Assembly: GCF_914767665.1 (NCBI RefSeq)
Contig: NC_059505.1
Span: 36,763,506-36,827,505, forward strand
Source of the DNA: Harmonia axyridis
Taxonomy: Eukaryota > Arthropoda > Insecta > Coleoptera > Coccinellidae
Length of the DNA: 64,000 nt
Direction: 5' to 3'
Part shown: piece after piece, positions 46,901 to 59,171 of the stretch
How the letters are laid out: each line of letters begins with the position of its first letter
How positions within the stretch are numbered: the first letter of the stretch is position 1
The notes under the pieces: model-generated
What the model was told of the DNA's origin: nothing
Database searches by the model: none
What the model saw: the letters and a program-made list of their open reading frames with translations, nothing else
Translations under genes and position numbers: made by a program

Positions 46901-49900
46901 TTTCCCCAAATAGAATCTCCAACCTCAAAATCATAAACTGAAACAAAAAAATTTATTTTCATCAAAGACGATTCTTTAGGGCATTCTGAAGAATCTCACC
47001 TTTTTTCAATAAAGATTCCGAACATTGACTTGCTACTCCAGATCGTCTATTTTTTTTCCTGTATTTTTTTTTTATTACTGATTTGCTTTGATGTGAAACC
47101 TTATTCACTTTGATACCTTCTGTAAATGACTTGCTTCTTTCCCTTTTATATGATTCATTCAATACTTCTCCCAATAATAACTCTTCAACTTCCATGTCAT
47201 TTTGATCAGTATTATATCCTTCTGAATCAGTGTCACCAATATTACTGGGTTCTGAAGTTTTATTTAACACTTCCCTTTGACTATTAGACTCCGTATTTTC
47301 ACTAGAGTTATTCAAGTCTTTCAAAAAGTTTTCAGGTCTTGATATAATTTTTTCTGGACAATCAGTAGATGTTGCTACACTGTTATTTTTAATAATAATA
47401 TTATTGCTGTTCTCTGGTTCTATTCTTTTGATTTGTTCATTCTTATTTCGTATCTGTTCTAAAGTTGATTTTATCTCTTTTAAGCACTGCCTATTTTCTA
47501 CGTTTTGAGAATCTGTGACATGCATTGATTTTGTCCTTTTCCTGAACGAAAATTTAGAATGTGAATTGAAGTCCAAATTTCTTTTTACTCTTGAATGATC
47601 CACATTTTCATTCCTTTTATCTCTCAAATATTTCGTTTTCGAATCTGCAGAAAATGATTTCACTTTCAAATCAACTTCTCTGCTGTGATGGAATTTTTCG
47701 TGAGGAACGGACTTGCATCTTTGGGTTCTAGAGGCTTCAGACTTCATCATGTCTAACCTACTGGCTTCCATAACTCTTTCCAGAATTTTTCGAAACGATG
47801 TTCTTCTGTTAATATCATATCCAAAATCTGAATATTTAATATTGGAATCGTCTTTTTCTTTTGTCTTCTCTTTTGTTTCATAGTTTAATGTTTCGTGGTA
47901 GTCTGAAGTTGTTTTGTCATCCTTGCTTTCTTTTTTGTCAATCAGCTCATTTGCATGAGAGGATTTTAAATTGTTTAATTTTAGTTCAGTTTTAGGAAGA
48001 ATATCCCCAGTTACCTCAAAAACCTTTGATTCACCCCCTAGTTTCATATTATTGTCGACTGATTCTTCTTTTTTTGTGAAAACTTTTTGATCTACATTGC
48101 TGTTATTACTATCAAAAATGTTGTTTTCTTCAATAGAACAGTTTGGGCTTTCAATATTTTCAACGTATTTCTTACATTCATTGCTCACTTTTTTCCTTAT
48201 TTCAACTGTTCTGCAGAGTTGTTTGTCTTCCACACTTTGTAATATTCTGTTACTTTCACCAGATGTTGACTCAATGGTTTTGTTTGGGTTTTTATCACAA
48301 TTATGCAATGCTTCTTCATTATTTTTCTGCTTGTTCTGGTCTTCTCCAACACTGGTATTTTCTTCCATTTTATCTCTTATTATTCTTTCACCAATCATTA
48401 TTTTGCCATTATGTTTATCTACATCATTATTTGATGAGACACTCTTTTCAGAAACTGTTGTATTGAAATGACTCATTGTGATCTTAGGAGGTCTTCCTCT
48501 TTTTCTTTTTATGGGTGCTTGATGAGTTTGAACCTCTTTATTTTCCATCTTATTTTTTTCCTCAACATTTGGGCCAGTAGTGAAAGATTGATTTGGGGAA
48601 ACAGAACATTTTGAAGGGGCTATATATGAGTTTGGAGCACCTTTTTTGTTAGAAATTTCTATTGTCTCATTCTCTTCCAGAGGTACATTATTGCACTTTC
48701 TATTTTGTATTGAGATTGATTTCTTACATTCCTCTGAGAAAATTTCTAAATTCTTACGGTCTTTAATGTTGCTCACTTCCTCACTCTTAATGTCTTTTGG
48801 TGTGTTAGTGAACTTGTATAATATCTCATTCTCGAATTTGTCTTTCATTTTATTTGATTCCTCATTTTCTTTCCTGTTTTCTGAAGGTTTCAAGACCTCT
48901 GATATATTTTCTATCCTTTTAGACGACCTTCCCCTTCGTCTCAACAAAACAACTTGTTTTTCATTTTCATCAGTCTTAGAAGTATCCACGTTGTTCTTTA
49001 GATCTGATTCTAGTTGATTTGAAATAGTCGAGTTTTGATTTGCTATCTCATTTTCTGGTGTTCTCTTTTTAGATCTTCCTCTCCTCTTTTGCACTGTTCC
49101 ATTAGAATCTCGCTCAAGACCTGCTATTTTATCCTTTGAATTGTTCAAATCAATATCAGTGATTTTTTTTTCATTAGAATCGATTATTTCTGGAATTTCA
49201 GTATTTGTAATTTCAATAGTTGGTATTTTTAATGGACAGCTTTTATTTTTATCAGATTTCAACATACATTCAAGTGATTTCATTTCCTTTTCATTTTCGA
49301 CGTTGTGAGGTTGTTCGCTAGATGTAGAGGTACAAACATTGTTCTTCAAACCTGTTTTAAATTCATTCGGAATAGTTCCATCAGCCTTTGAAGATCTGCT
49401 TTTGAGAGATGTGCAATTGGAATTTCTCAATCCAATTGATTCACATTTCAGAGGTGAACTATCTAAATTCAAAACATTTTCTGAAGTTCTGATCTCTAAG
49501 TTCTCATTCTCTGTAAACTGGAAAGATATCTCTTTGATTTCTTTTGTTGCTTCCTCATTTTGTAATGGTATTATCTTTTTAGGTCTTCCTCTCCCCTTCT
49601 TAACTGGCATATTGACCCCATCAATTGAATTATTCAAATCAACATCAATTACCTTACTTTTGTCAAAACTCAAGTTAATTTTTTCATCTTCGGTGTTTGT
49701 AGGTTCCAGTAGATTTTCTGAATTTTCATCAAACTTCAATTTCAACCTAGAAGATTTTCGTGTAGATGTGTCACTCTTATCTATAGTATGGTTGAGATTT
49801 TGTCCATCATTTCCTTTAACTTGCTCAGAACTTGGAATTTTTTTTTTTGAACTTGTAATTTCTGGTTTTGATGTTTGCGTCTTCGAAGGGCTGATGTTAT

Positions 49901-51612
49901 TCATCAGTTTATTAGAGGAATTTGAAGACCTCAAAGAAATTCGAATATTCCTTGATGGTGGAGAATGGATATTTTCTGAAGAATCATTATGCTTTTCAAG
50001 TTTATTCACACTAACTCTCTGTTCCTTTATAGGACTGTCCTTGAAGTTATCGTCAGATTTCTCAAAGTAAGACGAACACATTTTATTTATTCTGTTGGAT
50101 GGCTCCAAATTCACAAATGAAGGGGCACTTCTTCTTGTGTATCTTCTAGGTGAAAAAATACTGGTACTTTGAACTTTACTTACAATTATTTCTGTAGATG
50201 GTTCTTTCTGATTTTTTTTAACATTGCCCAAGAAATCATTAGGTAGTTCAGATGATCTGTTACCTCTACACATATCAGGTTGAAAACTTACATCACTGCT
50301 ATCAGTTGAAAAAGTATTAGAAGAATCTTGTAAATCCACATAGGTAGTATTTGAACGAGTACTCCTTCTCAAATTTGGCTTTCTAGTCTCCGGTTCACTA
50401 AATTTCAAAGTTTCGATTGGTGGTTTTGTCTTTTGAATCTTCTTGTTTTCAGTTAATTTGGAATCATATTTTTCCCAACGCTCAATAAGTAACTCTTTAC
50501 TATTTGTCAGAGATGATAAATCATTGGATTTAAATAGCTCAATGTCGTCCAAATTGAAAGGTTTCAGACAAACCACTGGTCTTCTATTTGTTTCTGGTTT
50601 ATTTATATTTGAAGATTCTTTGATATCTTGAACCTAAAATTTTAAAATGTAAATTCTTATATCAGATTACAAGATATTATTAGACAAAACTACTGGATGA
50701 AAAAACTCTCATAACTTGTACAAGATCTAAGCTCTTAAAAGGTCTGATAGAGGCCTAGTAGAGAGAAACAAAAAATATGGTATCACTTTATAGCCACCCA
50801 AGCAAAAATTGAATAACTGACTGCTAAGAAAAGTAATAAATATTTAAACTACAATTAATTTCATTAACACTACTTAAATTTTCAGAATAATTAAATTTGT
50901 GCACACTCACAAAGGTATCTTCATCAAAGTTGAATCCCTCTCTAAGATCAGAATCTATATTCTCTTCTACATATGATGCATTCTCAGCAAAACATTTTTG
51001 TCTAAAATCTTGTCTTAAATTAATTTCTGAACACTCTGCAAACTTAGAAGTCATCCATGAACTAAATATAAAAGAATCATCAAAATTATCCTCTATACAC
51101 TTCGTGTCCAAGTTAATTAAACTCAGATCTGTTTTTTGAGAAGTATCTAATGATGCCAAGGGTTCATCTGGTAAAGCAAAGGTTTCAACAATAGGTTTTT
51201 CTTTATGTTTATTAGAGTAAGTTTTTAAAGCTTTGATTGAGTGTTTTGGAGGAGGTTTATATGTTGATTCCTTCAAAATTTTTTTCATGGCTTCATTTAT
51301 CACAGGTACTTCACTAGAATCAACAAACTTTTTTTCCTCCAAAGATTTACTTTTGAAGAATTTATTTTTTTTGCAGTTTGTTGAACTCTTATGAAATTTG
51401 GCTTTGATATTTTTACTAAGGGAATTCATTGTTGGACATTCTAATTCTTCTTCTACACATGATAAGTGATCATCAGTTAATGGAGCATTTAAATAATTAT
51501 CTAAGTCCTCAGTGGATTCATCCATGAACAGTAACTGGCCGGAATTTAAAGTATTATTTTCAGAATCACTTGTGGTTGATGGTTCACAATAATTCTTCGA
51601 AGTAGAGGACAT
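40929..51612 (-). CDS. NSD: NSD-family H3K36 methyltransferase (Mes-4/NSD)
   Basis: A nuclear SET enzyme that methylates histone H3 lysine 36. Eleven coding exons splice in phase to 2908 codons: 51612-50911, 50633-47000, 46937-46827, 46758-46640, 46434-43524, 43403-43217, 42731-42436, 42377-42160, 41992-41803, 41416-41262, 41129-40929. Domains in order: a disordered N-terminus with AT-hook-like motifs (GRGRPKK, KRKRGRPPK); PWWP1 at about 1449-1520 (IWGKIGNYPYWPGLIVEDPE); four 52-residue tandem repeats (about 1646-1853); PHD fingers; PWWP2 (WVKCGTFRWWPAIILFP); AWS (CDCDPKDKYPCGPNSNC); SET (GRGWGLKTLELIKKG, FMNHSCQPNCETQKW, ELTFNYNLE); post-SET (CRCGAPNCSGFIG); and a C-terminal PHD/C5HCH pair. 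The catalytic motifs are intact. The length is near NSD1's. The gene is divergent from TRMT10. Confidence 0.95.
45442..46065 (-). repeat. Four in-frame 156-bp tandem repeats in NSD exon 5
   Basis: Units of 52 codons begin at 46065, 45909, 45753 and 45597. Each reads KK(R/Q)SP(L/S)KDxxKDT, then TPPSRRRS-type and MKDSSVLSYIDDVV-type segments. A diverged half-unit (MKISSLIECIENVVKNQ) precedes the array, and a degraded one follows (KKFCSNDTS). The reading frame is kept throughout. Confidence 0.88.
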
Positions 51613-52535
51613 TTTCTACTCAAAACTTGGAATTGATATCCATTAATGAATTACACACATATCCTCAATCAAACCCCATAAAATAGATGTTATAGATCCT
51701 ATTTTAGTGTGTATTAGATCCTGATTCCTGAAAATTGGATGTTCTTAAAAATTTTCGACATGTATTACCAATATTATATTACTTTGTTATTGTCTTGTTT
51801 TGGATAACATACTTTGATTCCGTCCAGACATCAAATATTGAGGTTAATGACAGTTTATATTTTCCCGCTTTATTAACTAAGTTGAAAAATCATATTGGAA
51901 AACTATTTTTTTTCAAATTATAAACTATATACACTAACCCGTTCATATAGCATTTAAAAATAAAGCAAAAACTTTCAAAATACTAATATAGCTTTTCAAA
52001 ACTTTCTTATAAAAAAACGGATTTTAATATTAGTAAAGTGTTTCAAGATTTCAAAGGATAAGAGAAAAATTGTGCAGTGATAAATAGTGCCGTAGATAAT
52101 TGAATCTAAAGCCTAATGTAGGGAGAAATAGAAGGAAAACTTTGAAATTGAAAATTTGGTAAACAAAACAAGTTTCTCAGTATTAATTTTCTCAATTTTC
52201 TCTATGATTATTTCAAAGAAAATCGATATGATACTGTGTTGATAATTTAGTTAGCTAAATATTCCATTTTTTTTCATATTTATTATGCATAATATTCTGT
52301 ATCAAAATTCTCCAGTAACAGTATTCATTTGAATATTATAATAATTTTTGGTAGTTCATAGAGATATTCATCTATGTGGTAGTTCATCTTTATGTTAGGC
52401 GTAACTTCAAACATTTTATCATATGTCAGTGGGTTAACCTTAAAAGTTCATACATATACACAATATGAAAAATTAAAAATATTAATATTTATAATCCACT
52501 TTGATTTTTAGCATAGTTATTAAAATTTTATCAAA
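51613..52535. promoter_or_regulatory. Shared 5' region between NSD and TRMT10 genes
   Basis: A 923-bp interval between divergent start codons, AT-rich with no other exon recognised. It must hold both 5' untranslated regions and promoters, since the genes face away from each other. No specific motif is claimed. Confidence 0.45.
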
Positions 52536-53916
52536 ATGACGGAAAGAGAAGAAGAAGGTCCCAAAAGACTTATAACGGACGATAGTTGCTACACGAACAA
52601 AAAACTTTGCATTGATATGGAAGAAATGAACGGTATAGTAAATCGTTCTGAAGATAATAGTTCGGACAATATATTGAAAACTTCTATTGATAATTGTGAA
52701 GACGATAGTTGCTACACGAACAAAAAACTTTGCATTGATTTGGAAGAAATGAACGGTAAAGTAAATAGTTCTGACAATACATCGAAAACTTCTATTGATA
52801 ATTGTGAAGAAAAACCAGAACTTTTCAATGGTGTGGAAATTTCCAAATTAACTAAAAGACAACAAAAAAAGTATAATAAAATGTTGAAATGGCAAGAGGT
52901 GAAAAAGGAAAAAAGGGCTAAGGAAAGATTGAAGTTGAAAGAAAAAAAAGTTCATGCTAAGTTAAACAATATTGATTTAGGACCCAGTAGAAAAGAACTT
53001 AAACGAATGAAAATGGCGAATAGTCCCTGTAAAATAAGTATCTGTTTAGACCTCAGTTTCGATGATTTAATGATAGATAAGGTAAAACGCTTAATATAAC
53101 TTCATAAAGGATTAAAATAAACATTGATTATATGGAATTTGTTAATTATATTACAACTAATAATTTTTAGGATATGGCCAAAACAATAAAGCAAATTTTA
53201 AGGGTTTATACAGAGAACAGAAGGGCTAAAGAACCTATGCAATTGCATCTTACCAGTTTTAATGGCAGAAGTAAAAATGAAATGAGCAAGCATCATGGTT
53301 ATGAAAATTGGGATATAAATTTTCATTGTGAGGACTATATGAATGTTTTTCCAAAAGATAAACTTGTATATCTTACAAGTGAAAGTGATAATATAATCAA
53401 TAAATTAGAGTCAGATAAGGTATATATTATTGGCGGTCTTGTGGATCATAATTTTCACAAAGTAAGTTGGCAAAACTTATTAATCTCAAAGTAATTTCTA
53501 ATGATGTTATTTTCAGGGAGTATGTTACAAAAAAGCTTTAGAACAAGGAATAGCTCATGGACAGTTGCCCATAAGTGAATATTTTTGGATGAAACATCGT
53601 AAAGTATTCACAATTAACCAAGGTAAGTATTATATTATATTGTTATCTTTCCTGTAGTATTTCATTTTTTTATTGAGGAAATTTCATCAATTTGCAATGT
53701 TTCAAAAGAAATAGATAATCTTCAATTAAGACTCTAGTAGTGTTTGAGTTTAATTTATGTTCTCTTTCAGTCTTTGAAATTTTATTGAGAGTAAGTGAAG
53801 GTAGGAATTTCAAAGAAGCATTTGAAATGATCTTGCCTAAAAGAATAAACATGCAGCCCTCAACTAAAACCAATTCAGAATTAGAAGAAAGTGAAGTACC
53901 AAGTGAATCAAGTTAA
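52536..53916 (+). CDS. TRMT10A: tRNA (guanine-9-N1) methyltransferase, TRMT10 family
   Basis: A SPOUT-fold enzyme that methylates N1 of G9 in tRNAs using S-adenosylmethionine (family knowledge). Four exons splice in phase: 52536-53081, 53171-53461, 53517-53622, 53771-53916, giving 362 residues. After an acidic N-terminus and a basic helix (KLTKRQQKKYNKMLKWQEVK), the catalytic domain shows ICLDLSFDDLMIDK, QILRVYTENRRA, VYLTSESDNIINKL, YIIGGLVDHNFHKGVCYKKA (the GGLVDHN cofactor motif) and ISEYFWMKHRKVFTINQVFE. The spacing is as in TRMT10A/B rather than the mitochondrial TRMT10C. The N-terminus contains a near-identical internal duplication (52578-52700 and 52701-52808). AATATAATAAATA at about 53955 is a plausible polyA region. 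Confidence 0.93.
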
Positions 53917-55275
53917 TTGATATTTCTTGATTTGTACATTGTTGATTTTAATGGATATAATAAATATATTTTTATTGTTCTGAAAGTATATTCTTATTGA
54001 ATGATGTTCCTCCTATTTAATTGGTTATTTAACATTTTTTCAATCCTCTTAAATTATTGAAAATATTTATTGAGCACATAAAAAGTGGATACTTGCAATT
54101 CACATAAATATTTCTGAAAAACATAAAATTCACTAAAATGCAATTCTGCGCAACCGCAACGTAATGTAATTTTTGGAGAATATAAGCAAAGAAGTAACAT
54201 ATGCAAAAGTATTTGATTTCATTATTGATTGAACTGTTTAGTTTTTTGATGCATTTGTAAGTTAATAACTTAAATATTATGTAAAAATTACTTTAGAGTC
54301 ATTAGATTTTCACTATAGCAATCTTTCAGTTAAATTTAGAATTTGATCTTGTTTTAAACACCAGATAACAAATTAAGATCAATCAAATTAATAAATATTG
54401 TTCTTAAAAATCTAATCCATAAGGATCTTAATAAATATGACAATAATTTTTTAAAGTGTTAAATTCTTAGCCTACCTGATATAAAATCATTATAGAAGTG
54501 GGGGCGTGTATTACTTTTTTCTATGAAATAATATTTATTAATGTGAATTAGCTTGGTATTGAATTGAAGTTTCATTGGAAAAGATCTTCTCTAATGAAAA
54601 TTCATATAAATGCCGGTTTTACTTTCCAATCTAACGAATATTTCAGATAAATTTAACGCAAGGGCGTAGAAATGCGGGGTACTGGGGGTAGAAGGATGTA
54701 ATAAAAATACTACACTTTATGGTTTCTTGTCAAAAAATTCTTCAGGAAAATTCAAATTATTACAAGTGAGCTGATAGAAATAATTAATTATGAGTTTTGG
54801 TACTTTTATTTACCCAATCTGTAGATCTGTAGAAGATCTATAAATATTCGATAAACTGTTATATGCATCACAAAAAAAATAGGACTACAAGTCTGTATCT
54901 CGAAAACGAAGCATTTGCGGAGATTCTATTCTTGAAATTATTCAAGGAATTTTTCATTTTTCTTCGTATTTCCAACTTAGGAACAATCGAAAAAAATCTA
55001 TTATTTCGAGTAATTTTTGGTTCAAGCTTCGTTATCAAACCTTTCTTCCTCATATTACAAATATTGGTAAACGTTGTCTTCAAAAAATTTTTTTTCGATC
55101 ACACCCCAAGAAAAAAAAAGATCTACGCCCTTGATTTAACGACAGAAAACAGAGACGGCTTAGTTTATGAAAATATTTTGTCATGACAACGAAAATTTAA
55201 AACATAATTTTTTCATGCAACAACAGACGTGCATGAATTTTTAGGCCTAAAAATTGCTAAATTCTTGTGAAAAAT
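53917..55275. other. Intergenic stretch, nothing recognised
   Basis: AT-rich, with no exon chain or repeat ends that I can support. Open frames at 54863-55186 on both strands have no recognisable domain and are probably chance. Confidence 0.35.
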
Positions 55276-55533
55276 ATGTCCTGCTGCCCACCTTGCCCCT
55301 GCTTGACTCCGTTCTGTCCCCCTTGTAGTGCCATTAGAGGATGCGTTCCAGTATCTGTATGCCCATGTCCGTGTCCTCCAAAATGTCCTGTACCACCAGT
55401 TCCAGTCCCTTGTTGCCCCCAACCGTATATTCTCTATCCAGTAGAATGTTATAAGAGGGTTTGGTGTGATCCTGTACCCCCCTGTCCTTGTCCCCCTTGT
55501 GGTATACCATATACTGCAAGGCCTCGTTGTTAA
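55276..55533 (+). CDS. Small Cys/Pro-rich protein, function unknown
   Basis: An 85-residue intact single-exon frame starting MSCCPPCPCLTPFCPPC and ending GIPYTARPRC. It is built of CPCP, CPPC and PVP repeats, with no membrane segment and no signal peptide. AATAAA follows at about 55611. Composition resembles small cysteine-proline-rich sperm proteins such as the Drosophila Mst84D/Mst87F group, but this is composition, not demonstrated homology. I chose the ATG at 55276 over the in-frame GTG at 55267. Codon composition (many TGC/CCN) stands out sharply from the AT-rich surroundings, supporting real coding. It lies between TRMT10 and RETREG on the same strand. Confidence 0.7.
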   Translation: MSCCPPCPCLTPFCPPCSAIRGCVPVSVCPCPCPPKCPVPPVPVPCCPQPYILYPVECYKRVWCDPVPPCPCPPCGIPYTARPRC

Positions 55534-56088
55534 AGGATCCTTATTGTTAGGTAACTGTAACTGTCTACTGAACCGTCTTAAGTTTTTAAAGTAAAGTGTG
55601 GGATGTGTAGAAATAAAGTCTATAAATGAAATCAGTCTCTTTATTCAGTTTATGCATTATGCTTAAAAAAATTAGAAATAAAATCCAAAATGTTAAATGC
55701 GCTACTCCAATTCTTTGAAAGTGCTGTATTCTGATAAGACTTGAAACTACATTCGCATGTGTAAAATAATACTGAATAAATTATAAATAAATAAATATAC
55801 AATGCGATTTGATATCATATTCGGTGCAAATGACCTTCACTTTTTTTCTATGTTACGTAAAAGTGTGGTTAGGTAGACAGATCTAGATGATGAATTGTTG
55901 TTTCTTTGTTATGTTATTATTTTGGTGTGAATGTGCGGCTGTGCGCTCATCCACTAAGCTTGGTTCATATTTCAACACGTGCCCCTGTTGAAAGCATAAA
56001 AGGAATTTATTTTGCAATGGAATATTGTGGTGTCATTTATTGATATTGAATTGATTTGATTGTATATTATTCATATACAACCTTCAAA

Positions 56089-57602
56089 ATGGGATTCATT
56101 TTGGATATATTGCGTAGTTTGAGAGGCGACGTAAAATTTTCAGTGAAAAATGAAGAAATCAATTTCTTCGATGATATTTTCATGGTGCTTAGCTGGGATT
56201 ATCCAATTTACACATTGACGGCTTTTGTGATAGTGAATTATTTATTTTGGTAAATATATTGAATGCGTCAGTGGACTCCTGTGTTTTGAAGACAAATTTA
56301 TTTTTAGGATAATCACATATTATGAGCTCCAAACGATGTGTATAATCTTCACCCTACTTTTATTCAGTTTCATGTATCAATCTTTGATCCGTTTTAAAAA
56401 AAAGACAGAATTTTCATCTCCAAAATATGAAGAACTCTACAACACTTTTTGCTCTTTCATATCCCATGCTTCCCTTTTTAGAAAAGAAAATCCACAAGAG
56501 GTAACAATAATCATGATTTAATATGACCAAATTATAAAACTTTTTTTTATAGTTTTGTGTGGTGGTGTCGTTTTTCTTTATCTCATTGATGTATGTGGCA
56601 AGTATTTTTTCTGGAGTATTTATGAGCTTTTTTTGTTTGTGGAGTCTCTTCTTTGTACCTTTGATTTATGCTCATATGCCTCCCCGATTCCAAGTGAAAC
56701 TGCAAGAGGTATCAGCTTTTCTTAGGAGGTTCCAAGGTAATATAATAAGATGTTTTATTATTCATTATACAAAGTATTGAATTATAGGAACTATTGAGGA
56801 AGAAGATTTAATTCCTCTACCTGTAGAAGATGAGAATAAAGGAGAAGATAATGAAGATTTAGAAAGTTTGGATACAGACAGAACTGCAGGTAATTTTTAG
56901 TGAAGATCAATACCAACCTATTCACATCATTATTAAAGCTATAATCAAAGTAGTATAATGGATATTGAATTGGTATTTCTTATTGTCGTAATCAATTCTG
57001 ATATGTATTTAATGATTTACGTGTTCACTGATAAAATTTAATGGGTTTTACTCATTAATATACTATTATTAGTGTATAGCATTCTATTGAGTCCATCAAG
57101 AATATTCTTTGAACATCTGAAAATTCAATTTCCATTACAATTTTCAGATTCGGTAACAAATTCCTTAATCAGTGGGATAAGTTCAATGCCATCTTTTTTG
57201 GATGCAGAAGAGAATCATGAAATACTAGAAGAAGACTTAATTCCGATCAACCCATCTCACGAACTCTCCCCTAGTTTCGCAGAACTCTCAAGTGACTCTG
57301 AATCTGAATTGCATGACATTCGCTTTAAGGAAACTCTTAGCCGGGAGAGTTCATCTGAAGAGGAGGGAAACTTTGAAGAGGGTTTACAATTTGAAGATAC
57401 ACAAAATCAGACCCAAACAGACTCTAAAGGTTTGGTACATAACATCCTAGGTTATGTGGCATCAACTGGAGGCTTCCAAATACCTAATTTTTTAAGTAAC
57501 GCTACAACTAGGGTGCAAAGTACAGAAACGGGAGATATTTCTATAGGTAGTAGCACTAGTGAGGAAGATTTCGAAATAATTGATGTAAATGAACTGAAGT
57601 AA
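56089..57602 (+). CDS. RETREG: Reticulophagy regulator, RETREG/FAM134 family
   Basis: An ER-phagy receptor that curves ER membrane and recruits Atg8/LC3 (family knowledge). Five exons splice in phase: 56089-56249, 56308-56500, 56553-56736, 56788-56889, 57148-57602, giving 364 residues. The reticulon-homology region has two hydrophobic hairpins: IYTLTAFVIVNYLFW with MCIIFTLLLFSFMY, and CVVVSFFFISLMYVASIFSG with FCLWSLFFVPLIYAHMPP. The FDDIFMVLSWDYP start matches the family's 'WxxP' entry to the first hairpin. The C-terminus is acidic and disordered and ends with EEDFEIIDVNELK, an LIR-type motif (F-x-x-I preceded by acids) at the position where FAM134 proteins carry DDFELLD. The family has three vertebrate paralogues; this looks like the single insect form. 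Confidence 0.88.
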
Positions 57603-58355
57603 TTATAATCTTTTTTCTGAACTATTTGTGATAATGATTTTAGTCTTTTATGTGTTTTTACTTTGTGATAGTTTTGTGTGGATTTATTTTAATCACTGGT
57701 ATGTTCGAATTTATTTATATGTAACATATATTGATTTTTTTGAAATATACTAAGTCAAAACTTGATATCTTATCTTTCCATCTCCGTATTCCTGCTAACA
57801 TGCCAATGTTCAAGAATGAAAATGGTAACTGAAAGTGAATTTCAAAAGTTCCATTTTGTAGAACAAATATTTATTTCAATGAATTAATGAAATCAGCTGA
57901 TCTTAAAAATCCTTTGAAAAAAAGCTTATATTTCACAATTCTTTTGCAGTGATTCTATAATTAGTTTTTGCATTAATAACCTAGGATTATTAAGAACTGA
58001 GGTATTTGTTTATTTAACCTCTATTTCATGTTACCGAATTCTAACCTAAAAAAACTCGGTTATGAAATGCTGTTTTAGAGATAGTTAAAAAATTCTGAGG
58101 TATCCTGCTCTTGGATTTAAATATAGTTGATTGTGCTATTATTTATGCTCAATATATTTCATGTACAGATAAAAACATTTGATTTTATATAATTCAGATA
58201 AAAGTCTTGATACTAAATACATAAAATTCGTACAAAGGAACGGAATAATACTTATGCAATTTGGATGTAACTGTATTCTTAGTTTGTACCAAAAGAAAGG
58301 GTATTAGCGAATAATGAAAAGGTAGCATACAAATGAAGGTAAAAAACACAAATTA
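57603..58355. other. Intergenic, converging 3' ends
   Basis: The interval between the convergent RETREG and 58356-59171 genes. It holds their 3' untranslated regions and no other recognisable feature. Confidence 0.4.
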
Positions 58356-59171
58356 TCAATTATAAAGAAGATGTCCTTTCCTCATCTCCTTATTTCTAAC
58401 TTGCTGTTCTAGTTCCTTCTTTAGAGGCTCCTTAGACTCACTAATTACGTGTTCACCATTGAAGTAAACAACCATAACTTCGTTTGTGAAAACAACAGAC
58501 CTACTAGTCTTTGGTTCATAAGCTACAAATGCGAAATTGTCACTCAACAGGTTATTAGAAGATGTAGCTGCTGCCTTTTCATCGTCGCCCGATTTAAAAT
58601 CTCTATTGTCGCATTTGGGCAATTTGAAGTCAGTAGTTTTACCGCCCTTCTTTTTTCTTTCTTTCGTTCTCCGGTTTTTCGTCATTTTAGATTCCCATGC
58701 TGAAGATTTTGAGGCTGCTGTTGATTTAGTGGCGCCCTCGTTCAAAGCAGGCAGAGAACGAGGTGAAAGGGTTTCAGGAGATGACGAAGTCGACGGCGAT
58801 CCAACGTTCAACTCTGCGTTTTCCAGGAATCTCTCGGTTTTCAGCAAATTCTCCAAACTGTCTTTCGCTCTCAACAGGTTGGAAGAACAGTCGTAATCAT
58901 CTGACTCGTTACTGATATTTAAATCCTGAAAATTATTGAGGTTATCATCATCTAAGTTATTAGCGATTTTGTTCTTAGCATATTTTTGATTTACACTCCA
59001 TGATTTTATTGAGAGTGATGGTTTCAATGGTTTGCATTTCTTCAGATTGTTTTCCGAATTGCTCGCTTTCAATTTGGACGCCCCTTCTCGGTTTAAGGGT
59101 TTCACAGTAATATCAGGAAGTAATAACGAATTGGCGGGATATTTATTGTTTTTTTTTGAACGTTTAGACAT
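58356..59171 (-). CDS. Unrecognised 271-aa basic disordered protein
   Basis: A single-exon intact frame starting MSKRSKKNNKYPANSLLLPD. The N-terminal two thirds are low-complexity, rich in Lys, Ser and Asn, with NLLRAKDSLENLLKTERFLE as the one helical stretch. A basic run (KNRRTKERKKKGGK) suggests nuclear or RNA-associated location. The C-terminal block is the best ordered part: NFAFVAYEPKTSRSVVFTNE followed by VMVVYFNGEHVISESKEPLK and a charged helix (KKELEQQVRNKEMRKG). RSVVF fits the RVxF pattern for docking to protein phosphatase 1, which is only suggestive. I do not recognise the family. The gene is head to head with SMPD4. Confidence 0.75.
   Translation of the reverse strand: MSKRSKKNNKYPANSLLLPDITVKPLNREGASKLKASNSENNLKKCKPLKPSLSIKSWSVNQKYAKNKIANNLDDDNLNNFQDLNISNESDDYDCSSNLLRAKDSLENLLKTERFLENAELNVGSPSTSSSPETLSPRSLPALNEGATKSTAASKSSAWESKMTKNRRTKERKKKGGKTTDFKLPKCDNRDFKSGDDEKAAATSSNNLLSDNFAFVAYEPKTSRSVVFTNEVMVVYFNGEHVISESKEPLKKELEQQVRNKEMRKGHLLYN

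Noticed and set aside
49339..50070. 243-codon plus-strand open frame
   Set aside because: Antisense shadow of NSD exon 2, whose codon composition leaves the reverse strand open.
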